Source: Alectoria sarmentosa
Lineage: Eukaryota; Ascomycota; Lecanoromycetes; Lecanorales; Parmeliaceae
DNA: 31,047 nucleotides
NCBI GenBank assembly: GCA_009733775.1
Contig: WOGZ01000363.1
Span: 1 to 31,047, forward strand
Reading direction: 5' to 3'
The notes under the pieces are model-generated. The model had not been told where the DNA came from. It searched no databases and saw only the letters and a program-made list of their open reading frames with translations. Every line of letters starts with the position of its first letter. Within the stretch, counting starts at the first letter, position 1. The position numbers and the translations under genes are program-made. This document shows, piece after piece, positions 1 through 11,635 of this stretch.

Positions 1-58
<58 letters not shown>

Positions 59-64
59 TAATAA
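1..64. repeat. (TAA)n microsatellite
   Basis: Almost uninterrupted ATA/TAA trinucleotide run from the first base of the window, with one C interruption near position 56. It is a simple sequence repeat and its left limit is cut by the window edge. Confidence 0.95.
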
Positions 65-110
65 TGATTATGCGTAATATACTTTATATAATTATGTTAT
101 TAATACGCTT

Positions 111-268
111 TAATTACGCTACGTGATAGAGCGAATTAAGAAAGATTTTGAGTTTAAAGATATAATTTAAGCCTCGAAAACTTGTTTAAAAAGCTGGTTT
201 TTAAAGCTTAAAACTAATTTTCGAGACTTAAATTTCTCTTTAACTCGCTTTATTACGTAACGCAATTA
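111..268. mobile_element. MITE-like element with 29-bp terminal inverted repeats
   Basis: The arms at 111-139 and 240-268 are inverted copies of each other, 24 of 29 bases matching, and all five differences are transitions. A second complementary block lies inside, around 164-180 and 218-234, so most of the 158-bp unit can fold into a long hairpin. There is no coding capacity. The size and long terminal inverted repeats fit a miniature inverted-repeat transposable element, and the transition-only mismatches fit RIP. It sits between two trinucleotide microsatellites, so a target-site duplication cannot be called. A stand-alone palindrome or a fragment of a larger DNA transposon is also possible; the family is not recognised. 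Confidence 0.7.
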
Positions 269-275
269 TAATCTT

Positions 276-342
276 TTATTATTATTATTAACATTATTTA
301 TTATTATTATTATTTATTATTATCATTTATTATTATTATTTA
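276..342. repeat. (ATT)n microsatellite
   Basis: Imperfect TTA/ATT trinucleotide run directly to the right of the hairpin element, mirroring the complementary run at 1-64. It has a few C interruptions. Confidence 0.9.
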
Positions 343-1195
343 ATACGAATATAACGTATAATTAAAAATATAACGCGTTCTTTTAGCGCGGAAAGATATA
401 TTTATATTATTAATTTAAATCTATTTAGCGAAAAGGAAGAAATATATGCAATAATAAAGAAAATATATTTAATAAAAAGAAAATACATTTATTACGACTT
501 TTATAAAAAGGTTATTATTTTTAAAATTCTATTTGAGTAAAAGAGCGTATATGATAATTTAAAGATTAAGAAAACGTAATATAAATTTACTTTATTTCGT
601 TATATATATATAATGCTTATATAAAATGCTCGTAACGTTTTAAGTTACTTAAACACAATTATTTCAAAAAGTTTTACATTTTTTAACGTCAATATTATTA
701 CTTAACTCTCAAATCTTTTATAATTTTTTCTATATGCAAAGTTTGAATCGCTATCGATTTAACACTTTACTTTATAAAGCTTTAAAACGTTAAAAAGCTA
801 TAACGAAAGTTTCTTAGTAACTCTCTTACGTTCTCTCTTATTTATAATTACTTGCGACGACGTTACTTTATAATTACTTTCATAAACTACCTTTGTTCAT
901 CTTAGTTATTTTAATATCTTTATATATATTATCTTATTATCTCGAGTCGATCTTTTCACTCATTTTTCTAAAAATTTAACTTTAACTTTTTTATATTTAA
1001 TAATATTAACATCGAGTCGTGATGATATTACAAAAAAGATTATCGCATTTCTATTATAATTTTTCTCAGCTATCGTTTTTCTCTAAAGAAACGATTATTT
1101 CAACTTTTGTAAATTTATCGTATCGACGATAACGCTTGCTCGATCGTTTAAGCAATGTCTTTAATGTTATTTTTAAACTCTAATAATAAATTATA
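343..1195. other. AT-rich sequence, no gene recognised
   Basis: No open frame of useful length and no recognisable protein fragment on either strand. It keeps more CpA, CpT and TpC (for example 900-1150) than the middle of the window, so it looks less heavily mutated. Confidence 0.6.
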
Positions 1196-1560
1196 TATAT
1201 TAAGCATTTATATAATATCGATTACGAACTCGTTTTAATAAATAAAAATCTCATTTATAATTCAATTATTTGAATTTTTGAATAAAGAAAAATCGCTATA
1301 AATGAAAAAATGCGTTATTTATAAAACAATCAAATAATCGAATTCAATTTCGAAAATAAATTATCGAGTTTTATTAAAAGTGAAACCTTCGATAATATTT
1401 GCATTTCATTTTAAAATAAATTAACAAATTAACGAATTCGTATAAACGTGAAAATAATATAAATATATTATTTATTAAGAAAATCGTTTATAAATCGCAT
1501 AAATGACCGTGTTTATTAAATATAAAAAAATATTATTTCTGAATTCCGCTAATTTTGTCG
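1196..1560. repeat. ~365-bp dispersed direct repeat, copy 1 (possible LTR)
   Basis: This block aligns along its whole length and in the same orientation with 23526-23892. Similarity starts at a shared TATATTAA and stops after a shared TTTTGTCG, with unrelated sequence on both sides. Differences are mainly transitions plus a few short indels. This copy keeps more CpA (for example GCATTTCATT near 1400) than copy 2, so it seems less RIP-affected. The two copies could be the LTRs of one large, later interrupted element, or two solo LTRs or fragments of one family. Clear TG...CA ends, a primer binding site and a target duplication are not visible. Confidence 0.8.
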
Positions 1561-2554
1561 TTTCTATCGACTATAAAATTAATAAATAAAGCTTTCGTCG
1601 ATACGATAAATTCGTAACAACTTTTTTTTTTCTCTTTAACTTTTAATTATAAAAAACTTCTCATTTAATTAAGCTGATATACGATTAATATATTTCATTA
1701 TTAATTATTAATCAAAAAAGAAACATAAAAATAATAATCGATATTCAATCACATTTAAAATTTGCGTATTAGCGAATAAACATAAATTATTATCTCATTA
1801 AAATCTTTTATACTTGACATTAAATTATTCATTTATAAATTATCGAGTATTTTTATACAATTATCAGCTTTATTTATTATTTAATACGTTTTTATTATCT
1901 CTATCTCATTTAAATTACAATACATTTCGCTGCGCATAAAATTTTTTATATAACTATTCACGATTTAATTTGCGTTATATATAAGATTTTTTCTGACGTT
2001 ATACTTGAATTAAATTGTTAATATGCGCGTGATAGCGTAAAAATTTCTGCAACGTGCAACGTGATATTTTTTATAACTTATTAATGCTTTATAATTAAAT
2101 AATATCGTCGCGTAAAGTGCGAAAAAATATTTTATAACATTTTTTAACAATTGTGATCGAATAAAGAAAAAATCGAATAATATTTTTATATATTTTAGCG
2201 CTTTCTTTATTCTTTTATATTCTCGCTAATTTAAATAAAAAATTAATAAATAAATTTTACGTTTCAAAGTTTTTAAAAAAGCGAAGTAATGATAATATCA
2301 AAAATAAAATCATCGCTTATATCGTCTTCGACGCTCTTTTTATAAACAAGATTTTAATATTAATAACGATTTATTAAATTTCAAAAGTTCGTTTTTTTTT
2401 TATCTTATCTCGATTTCTTTATTATATCGTTCTTTATTTATTTCGCTTTTTAATTTGTTATGCGAAAGTTTATGCTACGAATTCGACTTTTTTTAACTAT
2501 TCGAAACTAACTCTTATTAAAATAAAATTTAAAAACTCGAATAACTTAACTGAA
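1561..2554. other. AT-rich sequence, no gene recognised
   Basis: It separates the 365-bp repeat from the + strand coding fossil. If the repeat is a 5' LTR this would be the untranslated leader, but I cannot point to a primer binding site. No protein fragment is recognisable. Confidence 0.5.
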
Positions 2555-3643
2555 ATGAATGATAATGATCATTTTATAAAAAAAGATAAAAGAAAAATAA
2601 ACATTTCTCGAGCTTTATTCAATGTTAATTTTGAAATTTTAACGTTAAAGGTCGTAAACGCGAGTATAATCGCCGTGCGTCAAATCTTTAAAATTCTTTA
2701 TTTCGCATACGACTATTATCAAAAAATTAATAATATTAAAAATGTTTATAATTTCTATATTAATTAAAAGATTAAAATCGATAAACTTAACATTATAATA
2801 AACAATTTAATATTTCGAAAAGATCAAAAAATGATAAAACTTCAAAACGAGAATAAAACGTATTAAATTAAGATTTATCATTTCGAGAAAAAGAGAGAGA
2901 CGCTTAAAAAGAAATAAATAAATATAAATAACGCGCATAAAATAATGCAATCGAAAATAAAAAGACAAAAGAAAATAAAAATCGATTAAGCGAAAAAAAA
3001 CATTTCGAATAAATTTAAAATTAAAATTAAGCAAATAAAAAAAAGATTCGAAAAGAGAATATAAAATTTAAAAACGAATAAAAATGAACTAAAAAAGACA
3101 ATCAAAAAACTCGAAAAGAAAAATGTATAAAGTTAATAAGACTTGAATAAATAAAAGATAAACTTGAAACTCGATAAAAAAAACTCTCAATTTCACATTA
3201 TACGTCTAAAAGCGAAACTTTACGAAATCAATATAATTTTAATAATATCGTCGCAAATACTCAAATATTAATATTTATTAATCTCGTTTACATTTCATAA
3301 ATTAAGATTAATTGAAGATTTTAATATTAAAAACTTTTATTAATTGCGAAAACGTATTTAAGACGTAACGAATAATAAGTTCAGAATTTTATTTGAGAAT
3401 TCACAATCGATACGCTATTTAATGCAAATAAAAATGTCTTAAAATAACATTATTAACATCTTTCACAATTAAATAACGATGTAATTTAAAATCAACTATT
3501 TAACGTTAATGAAATTTTTAAATATTCGCTATTATTTATTAAAAGTTATATTACGACCTATTTACGTATTTACGTCATTTAAAACTTTTTATTTATACGA
3601 ATTATTTTTATTATAAAATAATAATATTTCGCAAAATCGATGA
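2555..3643 (+). pseudogene. coiled-coil protein fossil, possibly a retroelement gag
   Basis: A single + frame starts at the ATG at 2555 and can be followed for about 360 codons to a TGA at 3641. I count 16 internal stops, all TAA, which is what CAA (Gln) to TAA changes by RIP produce; there is no TAG or TGA before the end. Residues about 85-210 (roughly 2810-3180) are very rich in Lys, Glu, Asn and Gln with heptad-like spacing, so a long coiled coil is likely. The part after about 3230 is more hydrophobic and mixed, as in the capsid half of some Ty3/Gypsy gag proteins, but I cannot align it convincingly. It lies 1 kb downstream of the 365-bp repeat and on the opposite strand from the Copia element at 5437. 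A host protein or another transposon protein is possible. The fossil reading is solid; the gag label is tentative. Confidence 0.55.
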
Positions 3644-5436
3644 AAGTAAAAGATTGTAAATTTAATATACAATTAATAAATTCGATTTTAAACGCCATTT
3701 TAAACGTTTCGGCGACGACTTCGAGTCAAAAATTATTTTAACGATTAATAACGATTAATAAACTTGATTATCTTAATTTATATAATCTTTTAACGATGAA
3801 TAATATCTTTATCAAATTAAATTAAAACGACATCGTTGATAAAATTTTAAACGTACTTTAACATTTAAATTCGATTAATAAACGATTATTTATTAAACTT
3901 GCGAAAATTACAAAAATAATTATTAAACTTTAAAATATTCTTCAAAAGAACAATTATCGAATCGATTTCGACTACGATCCTTTGATAAAAAATTGATAAA
4001 AATAAAATTTTATTAAAAATGTAATAATAAATGATTTTATGACGATAAACTTGCTCAAAAAAAAATTATAAATTAACTACCTTCGAAATCTTTTATATTA
4101 TTCTTTAAAGTTATAAATTTTTTTAAATTTAATAATGCGAGCTCTTATGTTTTATACGCGAACTTAACTTTTTCTTAAAATTCATCAATTTTTCGATTAA
4201 GTCTTTAAAAAATTAAACACATTTATCACGCGATAAAGAAATTTAAACGTAATCTGCGTAGAGAATTTAACGTTTAATCTTTATTAATAATAAACAAACG
4301 TTAAATAAATTAATCGACTTTGCATTAAAGCAATAAATAAATATATTAAATTTAAATGCAATAACGAAAGAACAATTAAAACGCAAGCGCAAAATTTCAT
4401 TTTTTTATATTTAAGCGCAATTATTTATATATTATAAATACGTTTTTTTATCTTAATACTTTATACGCTAACTTAATTTTAAATTTTATAACGTTTATAA
4501 TTCGTTTTATATTAAAAATGTATAATGTGTCTTTAACTATTTTTTCGATTAAGACTTTTAAGATTTACGAAAAATGTATCGTCTTTATTCTTTTTAATAA
4601 ATGATATTATTTTTAAAACGTTAAACGTCTTATATAATACTCTTAAAAAGTTTAACTTAAATTTCGAAATAACTCGCTGAATTCATTAATAACTTTTATA
4701 TAATATACATTTTTATTTATTATCGCAATTTCGCTAACAACATTTAATAAAAATATAATGAACATTTTAAAAACGTATACTATTTTTTTATAACTTATAA
4801 AATTTAATAATATCGTCTTTTAAAACTTTTACTTAATTGATTACAATTTATAATAATCAAAATTCACTATTTTAAATTTAAATTTAATATAATTTAACTT
4901 GATAGTGTATTTTTCGTTTCACATTTATTATTAACTTTTTAAAATATAATCGTTATTTTAATTAAAATATTTATTTAACTTTTGAAACTTGCTTTAAAAT
5001 ATCGTTATTTTTCGCATATTAATCACGTATTATATTCGTCGAAAATTAAAAAACTATTCTTCAATTTTGACGTTAAGAAATTGTTTTTATTAAATATTTA
5101 TTTCAATATAATACGCTAAATAAAATATACGATTTATTTTATTCGTTATAAATTTATTTTATTATTTTATTAAAAATTTAATAAAATATTATATATATAA
5201 GAGAAAGTTTAAAATATATAATAAAATAAATGAAAAGCTTTTTACTTTCGATTGCGATATTTATCGACTTTTACGTTTATCGTTTTTTTTAAAATATAAA
5301 CATTAATATAATGCATATATTAAGCACGATTAAATAATAACTATTTTTTTTAACTTTAAAGCTTAAAGTTATTAATAATTATTAATAAAAAAATTTATAA
5401 TTTATGAAAATCGATATTTTTTATATGAAAATATAA
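3644..5436. other. AT-rich sequence, probable degraded element remains
   Basis: Short stretches of + strand reading (for example around 3650-3900) resemble continued coding sequence in changing frames, but no family motif appears. I looked for reverse transcriptase (D-D), integrase and RNase H signatures on both strands and found none I would defend. The stretch ends at the left LTR of the Copia element. Confidence 0.4.
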
Positions 5437-5548
5437 TGTAAAACACTTAGTTATATTACTTTAAAAGTGCTATAAAGAAAAGTGCGATTTATATTACGAG
5501 CGTATACGCCCGTGTTATATAATTTATCATATAATTTAAATTTCGACA
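5437..5548 (-). repeat. Copia 3' LTR (112 bp)
   Basis: Direct repeat of 12538-12649 with exactly the same length. I count 18 differences, all transitions, with no indel or transversion. It has TG...CA ends on either strand reading. A short palindrome, GCGTATACGC, lies near its centre at 5500-5509. At 112 bp it is a short LTR. Confidence 0.9.
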
Positions 5549-5558
5549 CTTTTCTTCG
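5549..5558 (-). other. polypurine tract of the Copia element
   Basis: The - strand reads CGAAGAAAAG and then directly TGTCG, the start of the 3' LTR. A purine run abutting the 3' LTR is the expected primer site for plus-strand DNA synthesis. It supports both the LTR boundary and the - strand orientation. Confidence 0.75.
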
Positions 5559-5582
5559 CACGTATATTTTTAAAAAAATCGA

Positions 5583-5657
5583 ACGTCGAATAAATAAAAT
5601 GAATTGAGCGTCGAATAATTATAATAAACTTAACGTCGAATAATTAATGTGAAATTA
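5583..5657. repeat. 25-bp tandem repeat, about 3 copies
   Basis: The core RCGTCGAATAA recurs at 5583, 5608 and 5633, an exact 25-base spacing, with the rest of each unit diverged. It lies just inside the 3' LTR of the Copia element, in its 3' untranslated part. Confidence 0.75.
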
Positions 5658-5697
5658 TTTTTATACACCTCTTTTATTCTTTATGCGCTCGATAAAA

Positions 5698-5947
5698 ATT
5701 CGAATTTCAAAAACGAGATTCGAAATTCGCGATGTTCAAAATCGGGTAAAAAAAATGAAAATTTAAAAAAGAATAATTATTCTTTTTTATGAATTATTTT
5801 TATTTTATAAATTATTTTTATTCTTTATACATCATTTTCCTTCTTTTATAAATATTCGAATTTCAAAAATGAAATTCGAAACTCGCGATATTCAAAGACG
5901 AATAGAAAAAGTGAAAATCGAAAATTTAAAAACGATTATATTCTTTT
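5698..5947. repeat. two direct repeat units spaced 155 bp
   Basis: A unit of about 90 bp beginning ATTCGAATTTCAAAAA occurs at about 5698-5786 and again at about 5853-5947. Both run through a RYTCGCGATRTTCAAA block and end in an AATTTAAAAA...TATTCTTTT tail. Differences are largely transitions with some indels. They belong to the non-coding 3' part of the Copia element. Their role is unknown; they may simply be an old local duplication. Confidence 0.75.
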
Positions 5948-6723
5948 GAACATATTCGTCACGATATCACATAAAAAAAAATTCACTTTTTAACGAAAAA
6001 TCGTTTTCTAATAAATTTATTTTCAATTTATTTAATGTATATCAAAAATCGATTAATATATAATTAATAAATATATATAAAAATTAATTTTTCGATTGAA
6101 CGAAATATTTCGAATTATATATGTATATGCATTTATATATGCGATCGACTATAAAACTCGTGAGAGTCGTTTTAAAGTATTAATATTTAATAATAATGAT
6201 TAATAGCGTGTATGAGAAAAGTGTATAATAACGATATTTATAATAATGATAACGATAATAGCGTTTAAAAACATAAATAAAATAATTTTAAGAGCATAAA
6301 TATAATAATTTTAAAAGCATAAATATAATGATTTTAAAAAATATAATAATAATGATTTTATGAAAATATTTAAAACAATTAACGAAAAGACGGCGATAGC
6401 GATTATTTGAGTGACGACGCAAATCTTAAATTTGAATCGTACATAAATATAAGTCTTTCGAAAAAAGGCTCGCAAAGTTTGTGATTATAATTATAATAGC
6501 GATAAATTAATTTTTGATATAATAATAATATAACGAAGTTTTGATACGTTAAGATTAATATTGAGATTTTGCGAATAAATTCGATTTTAATTAATCACTC
6601 GATCGATTATTCGAAAGATGAAAATTAATAAAATCGCTTCTTTAAAATTAAGGGCGTTGAATAATGATAACGAGGCGGTTTAAACGATTTAAACGTCTCA
6701 AACGTTTTTTTTGAAACAATGAT
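5948..6723. other. non-coding 3' part of the Copia element
   Basis: It lies between the pol stop codon and the repeats next to the 3' LTR. No protein fragment is recognised. Copia elements usually have a shorter tail here, so some inserted or duplicated sequence is likely. Confidence 0.45.
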
Positions 6724-9700
6724 TTAAATAATTTTAAATGAATAATATGAGATTGTTTTCATTTTAAAAACATCGCGGAAAATAATAAATTTATTAAAAC
6801 ATAAAGTCTTGATAAGATCATCAGTCATTTATTTATTAATGAAAACATATTAAACATTCACAATATTATCATTAACTTGTTCGCGCATAAAATGATGAGC
6901 GATGTTAATATGTTTGATGCGAATATAAAATTAAGCGTTCTTTATGAAAGCGATTACGTTTTAATTGTTTTTAAAAATCATAATAATCTTAAAATTCGAA
7001 TCGTTAAATCGTAAAAGTTAATTAAAAAAATTCTTTAATTAAACAGTTTTCTTAATAATTTGCGTTTGATCGATATACTTTATTTCATAAATGAATAATA
7101 TCATAATAATTTAACGCTTGCTTAATTAATTAATAGCGTTATTATTCAAATTGAATAAATAATCGAAAATGAATTTTCGAATTAAGTTCTCAATTCAATT
7201 AGAATTAATATAATCGAATAAATTCTTTAAAAAGTCTTTATACACGAGTTCGTAATGTATAATATTTTTAAAATATCGAAAGATTCGAATAATCGCATTT
7301 TAATACGCTGAAATAAGGTTAATTAAATATCGATTAATTAAAAAGACAACATAAACGATATCGAGACGAGTTTTCAACATAACGTATATAAGAGAGCTTA
7401 TAACGAATTGATATTTCTCACGAAATTTTTTGAGAATCACGTAATTTTCTTTAACGAGCGTCAATTTGCGATTGATTTCGAATAATATATTAATAAAGAT
7501 GAGATTTCAACACTTGAAATAATTGAAAAAGTGTGTGATATACATTTTTTATTTCAAGCGGATAATGTTATTACGACGATCTTTTTTAACGATTATATTC
7601 AAATAAAAGATGTATAATCTCAAATCTAATATATAAAATTTGACGTTTAACGCATTTTTGATTCGTTTAATGACGACTTTATTGCGATTTATAATTAAAA
7701 TATTATCGACGTAAAGCGTTATAATGATTTCTTTTTTAAAGTTTATAAATATATTATCGTTCGATTTGATGAAATTGAAATTAAGTTTCTTTATATAAAT
7801 CGAGAAATATTAATATCAAATTTTAAAAAATTGTTTTAAATCATAAAGAATTTTATTTAATTTGCAAATTTTGATATTGTCTTTATTAAAGCCATTAAAT
7901 TATTGCATATAAATGTTTTTTTAAACATCATTATAAAGAAAAGCGATTTTGATATTTATTTATTTCACGTTTTAATTTATAATCGTCGCAAGCGCAAAAA
8001 TCGTTTTATAACTCATAAGCTTTATTATTAACGCGAAAGTGTTATAATAATTATAATTCTTTTATTATTCGAATTTTCGAATAATTTAACGTGTCTTATA
8101 ACGAGTGACTTTTCTTTTAAAATCTTATTTTATAATATAAATTCAACGATTTCGAAAAACACGAGCCCTTAAAGACGTTTAAATAAAACATTAAATGTTA
8201 TTGTTTTTAAAAAATTTATATTCATTTCGCATGTTAATTTTTTAATTTATATGAGTTAAATTGTTAAAGATCGTTTATTTATAAATAATAAATTCGAAAA
8301 TGTTAAATTTATTAGCATGATTCGCAAGAAAAGCAAAAATAATAAAGACTTTCATTAAAAAATTAAACGATAAATCACGAAGATTCGAAATAATGAGATC
8401 TTTATAATTATTAAAAACCTTTTAAATAATCTTATATTCGAAATGTTTTCGCATAATTCTCATTTTAATAAATTTCAAAAATATCGACGAAGAGAAAGCG
8501 ACGATAGGTTTGACGATTGATGCAATAAATTTGATAAATGTTATAAACACACGCATTGCAATAACGATAAAATAAGATTTTTAAAAGCGATTAACGATTA
8601 ACGATGATCGAATATTCGTTAACGATAATCGATTTGACGATTTAATCGAAATCACAGATTTAGCGTCTGATAATATAATAATACGCTATTTATTCAATAT
8701 CTCTTTTATAACGAATGCTAATACGAAAAAACGTTAACATTTATTTAAAAGCTCGTGAACTTTAATCTCTTTTTCGAAATTTACGAAATGTAAACGTTTT
8801 TCGACGAAATGTATATCGTTAACGCGAATAATCTTCTTTTTAATTAAATTATAAAGACGTGTAAAGACGAAAAATGAATTCGTTTTCGTAATTTAAAAGA
8901 ATACATTTCTCGCTTTTATTTATAAGTTTCTTTTGAATACGTTTTAAAATATAAACGATGAAATTAATAATACGCAAATAAGAAAAAATAAATTTGCGAT
9001 AATAAAAGATTTCGAAAAATGTAATGATGATTCTAATATTAAAGAAACGCATCGTCAAATAATTAATTATAATTATTATTTCAAATCAAAAAAATTTGTT
9101 AAGATCGAAATTTAATAGAATTAAATAAACTTTATTTATTAAAATTTGATCAAATCGCTCGACGGCTTTATTCATTTCGAAATTGTTTACGATAATAAAT
9201 TTTTGTTTAATGTTCGTTTAAACGAAACATTCAAAAAAGACTTTATTGATATATTCGTTTTTATTATCGAGACGAATATAATTAATTCGATAATCGCGAG
9301 ATTTTAAATAAATTTTGAAACGCAGAAATATGATAAAGATTTCGCTTTTATAACGAATGCAATAAATCTCAAAATAATAAATAAAGTTATTTTTAAACGT
9401 CATAAAGTATTTATAATCGTTGAAATTAATAAAAATAAATTTTTTTATAAGATCGTTATAAACGAATTCGTTTAATAAAATATCGAACGCTGTGAAATTA
9501 TTATAAGAAATCGCTTTTTGATAACTCATTATATAACATTCGCAAATATATTTCTCGATAATATTTTTAAAGAAATTCACATTTATAACAATATTGAAAA
9601 GTTTATTAAGATTTTGTTAATTCAAATAATTTATACGAATATATCATAATTGATAAATCGAATTCGAAAAAACATTATAAACGATTAAAATATTATTGTC

Positions 9701-10048
9701 TTTTTAAAGGTTCAAAAAAAACAAATCGCGATTTCGCGTATCGATTAACGTTATATTGTTTTGAATTAAGGCATAGCTTTTTTTATAAAAGACGATTTCA
9801 ATATCGACATTTAAGAGCTTTTTAATCGATAAAAAATTGACGCTTATATTAAACACGTATAAAACATTAAAAATCGTTAAAATAACGCGTTTATCATTGA
9901 CATTGCAATTAAAATTAATAATATCATAAATTAAAAATTGAACTTTAACGTTTTTAATATCTTTAATAAATCGAGATTAAATTTTGATATAAATAATAAA
10001 TATCGAATAATCGATAAAGAAATAACGAATGTAATTAAAATTTATCAT
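6724..10048 (-). pseudogene. Copia pol polyprotein fossil (protease, integrase, RT, RNase H)
   Basis: Domains in - strand order. A degraded protease stretch (about 10018-9960, reading FIDYS) is followed by the conserved NVLYVFNISVNFLSIKKLL block. The integrase follows: a CECYIMSYQKA pre-integrase remnant, a first catalytic Asp in NDLI, a second in LDNKNEY (9251-9271; LRSDNGGEY in intact copies) and the Glu in KAVERF (Glu codon 9158-9160; NGVAERF/L in intact copies). The SYLRIINFIVYI...LLNYE region lies near 8980-8870. The reverse transcriptase has IAFLY (7933-7947), ILYDLKQF and LYVDN (YVDN at 7702-7713, replacing the catalytic YVDD). RNase H has YEIKY (TEAEY), KHINIAHHFMREQV (~6908-6870) and DDLIKTL (ADGLTKAL). 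Protease and integrase share one frame, while RT and RNase H share another, so a net frameshift lies between about 8850 and 8100. Stops and Asp/Gly-to-Asn/Lys changes make it non-functional. The reading ends at the TAA at 6724-6726. Confidence 0.92.
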
Positions 10049-10382
10049 AACTCGAATATCGAGATTCATAAATTTAATAAACGATAACTTTTTATTTAAA
10101 TTAAGGTTTATTATTAAATTAATAAGATTTTTATTTTAATTTGCTTAATTAATTATATTTAAAATATTAAAATCATTTAAAATAAGATTCGAATGATTTT
10201 AATCGTCAAATTCGTTTAAAAATGTTATATAAATATGAAAATAATCATTTTTTTTTTGAAATATACGTTATATTAACGTTGAGATAATTATTTTTTTTTA
10301 AAGCAAAAACGTTAAATAACGCTTTTTCGATGCGTTTGCGTTTAATATTTGAAATATTAATGTTTATATAAATGATATTAAT

Positions 10383-11635
10383 TTGCGTCTTTTTCTTTTT
10401 TTTTTGTTCATTTATAAACTTTTTAAATTTCAAATAAAAAAATTTAATTTAACATTTAATAAAAAAATGTTTAAATTTACGATTAACGATTTTATAAAAA
10501 GCATAAATTTCGCGATTAATAAAATTAAAATCGTCGAAATCGCTTTTAATAAATTATTTATTTTTATTATTACGATGAGCGAGCATAATAACATTATTTT
10601 TTTTAATTATAAATATATAACGTTTTTTATTTACGACGTCGTGAATAATTAAATCGAATTTAATTGTATTCGAATTATAAAGTATATAAATTTAAATATA
10701 AATTATTATAAAGATATCGTAAATTTCGTCGAGTTTTATAAAAAAAAGTTAAATAAGATAAGACTTCGATAATAATAAAAAATCGTTTAAATTAACGATT
10801 TCGACGTTAATTTTATGAAAATTCTTTTTATATTAATAAACGTTTTTTTTGAAATTAATGTTAATGTTATGCAATTGACGAATAAATTCGATATAAAATT
10901 TAAAATTCGTAAATTTATAATAAACATCGATGATGTTTAATATAATTTAAAAAATTTCGTTATATTTTTTAATAAATTAACGATTAACGTAATTAAGACG
11001 TTAATGAATAATTATATAAATTTTAAATTTAATAATGTTAATAAAGAATTGAAGATTATTTAATATTAATTAATTATTAATATTTTCGCTTTATTTAATA
11101 TATTTGATAATGAATTTTAAAATAATAATGAAGATTAAAGAGAAGTTATCTTTATTATTTATAAAAACATTTTTAACGATATTTTAAACGTTTAATTTAA
11201 TCATCAATATCGAAAAAGATAAATAAAAAAATATAAAAAATTGATAATAATGATGAAAATAACGAAGATGAGACTTTTATCATAATTAAAAATGAATTAA
11301 AAAAGTTATTTTGAAAAGTGTCGTTTTAAGAAGATATCGAAATAAAGAAATTTAATAACGATTTAAAAAACGATTCGAATGTTTTAAAAAAAGTTGATAA
11401 ATGAGATCGTTTGTCTTTAACGCGTAAATTAAAGATTTTAATATTATTTAAAACGTTAAATAACTTTTCGTTAATTTCAAAATTGTTATCGCACGATGAT
11501 AATGTGAAAAAAGTGAAATAAATGCTTTATTAATCTTCGTTAAAGTCGTTTAAATTTTTATTAATATTAATTAATTATTATCGTTATGTTTTAAAGTTTT
11601 ATAATAATAATGAAAAATGCTTATATGAGAATTGA
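10383..11635 (+). pseudogene. unidentified + strand coding fossil inside the Copia element
   Basis: One + frame runs from the ATG at 10383 to about 11060 with few stops. A second + frame takes over by about 11245 and runs to the TGA at 11633, so a single frameshift joins about 415 codons. The first 89 codons are fully open. The predicted protein is mixed hydrophobic and charged, with Phe/Ile/Asn/Lys-rich N-terminal and Asp/Asn/Glu-rich middle parts (around 11250-11400). I recognise no domain. It is antisense to the Copia pol and occupies the place where gag should be; no zinc knuckle or gag signature was seen on the - strand here. It could be a nested transposon gene, a captured host gene or an antisense ORF of this Copia family. 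Chance openness is less likely, because stop codons should be frequent at this base composition. Confidence 0.5.

Noticed and set aside
2807..3034. Open frame on the - strand, 75 codons
   Set aside because: It is the antisense of the Lys/Gln/Glu-rich coiled-coil fossil read on the + strand, where stops are only mutated Gln codons; the - frame is a Phe/Leu/Tyr shadow.
4790..4830. Possible reverse transcriptase D-D motif on the - strand (KDDI reading)
   Set aside because: The surrounding residues do not fit any RT block and stops follow closely; four residues in AT-rich sequence are not evidence.
10245..10433. Open frame on the - strand, 62 codons, Lys-rich, as a possible Copia gag remnant
   Set aside because: It lies in a different register from the protease, has no zinc knuckle or gag motif, and overlaps the start of the longer + strand frame.
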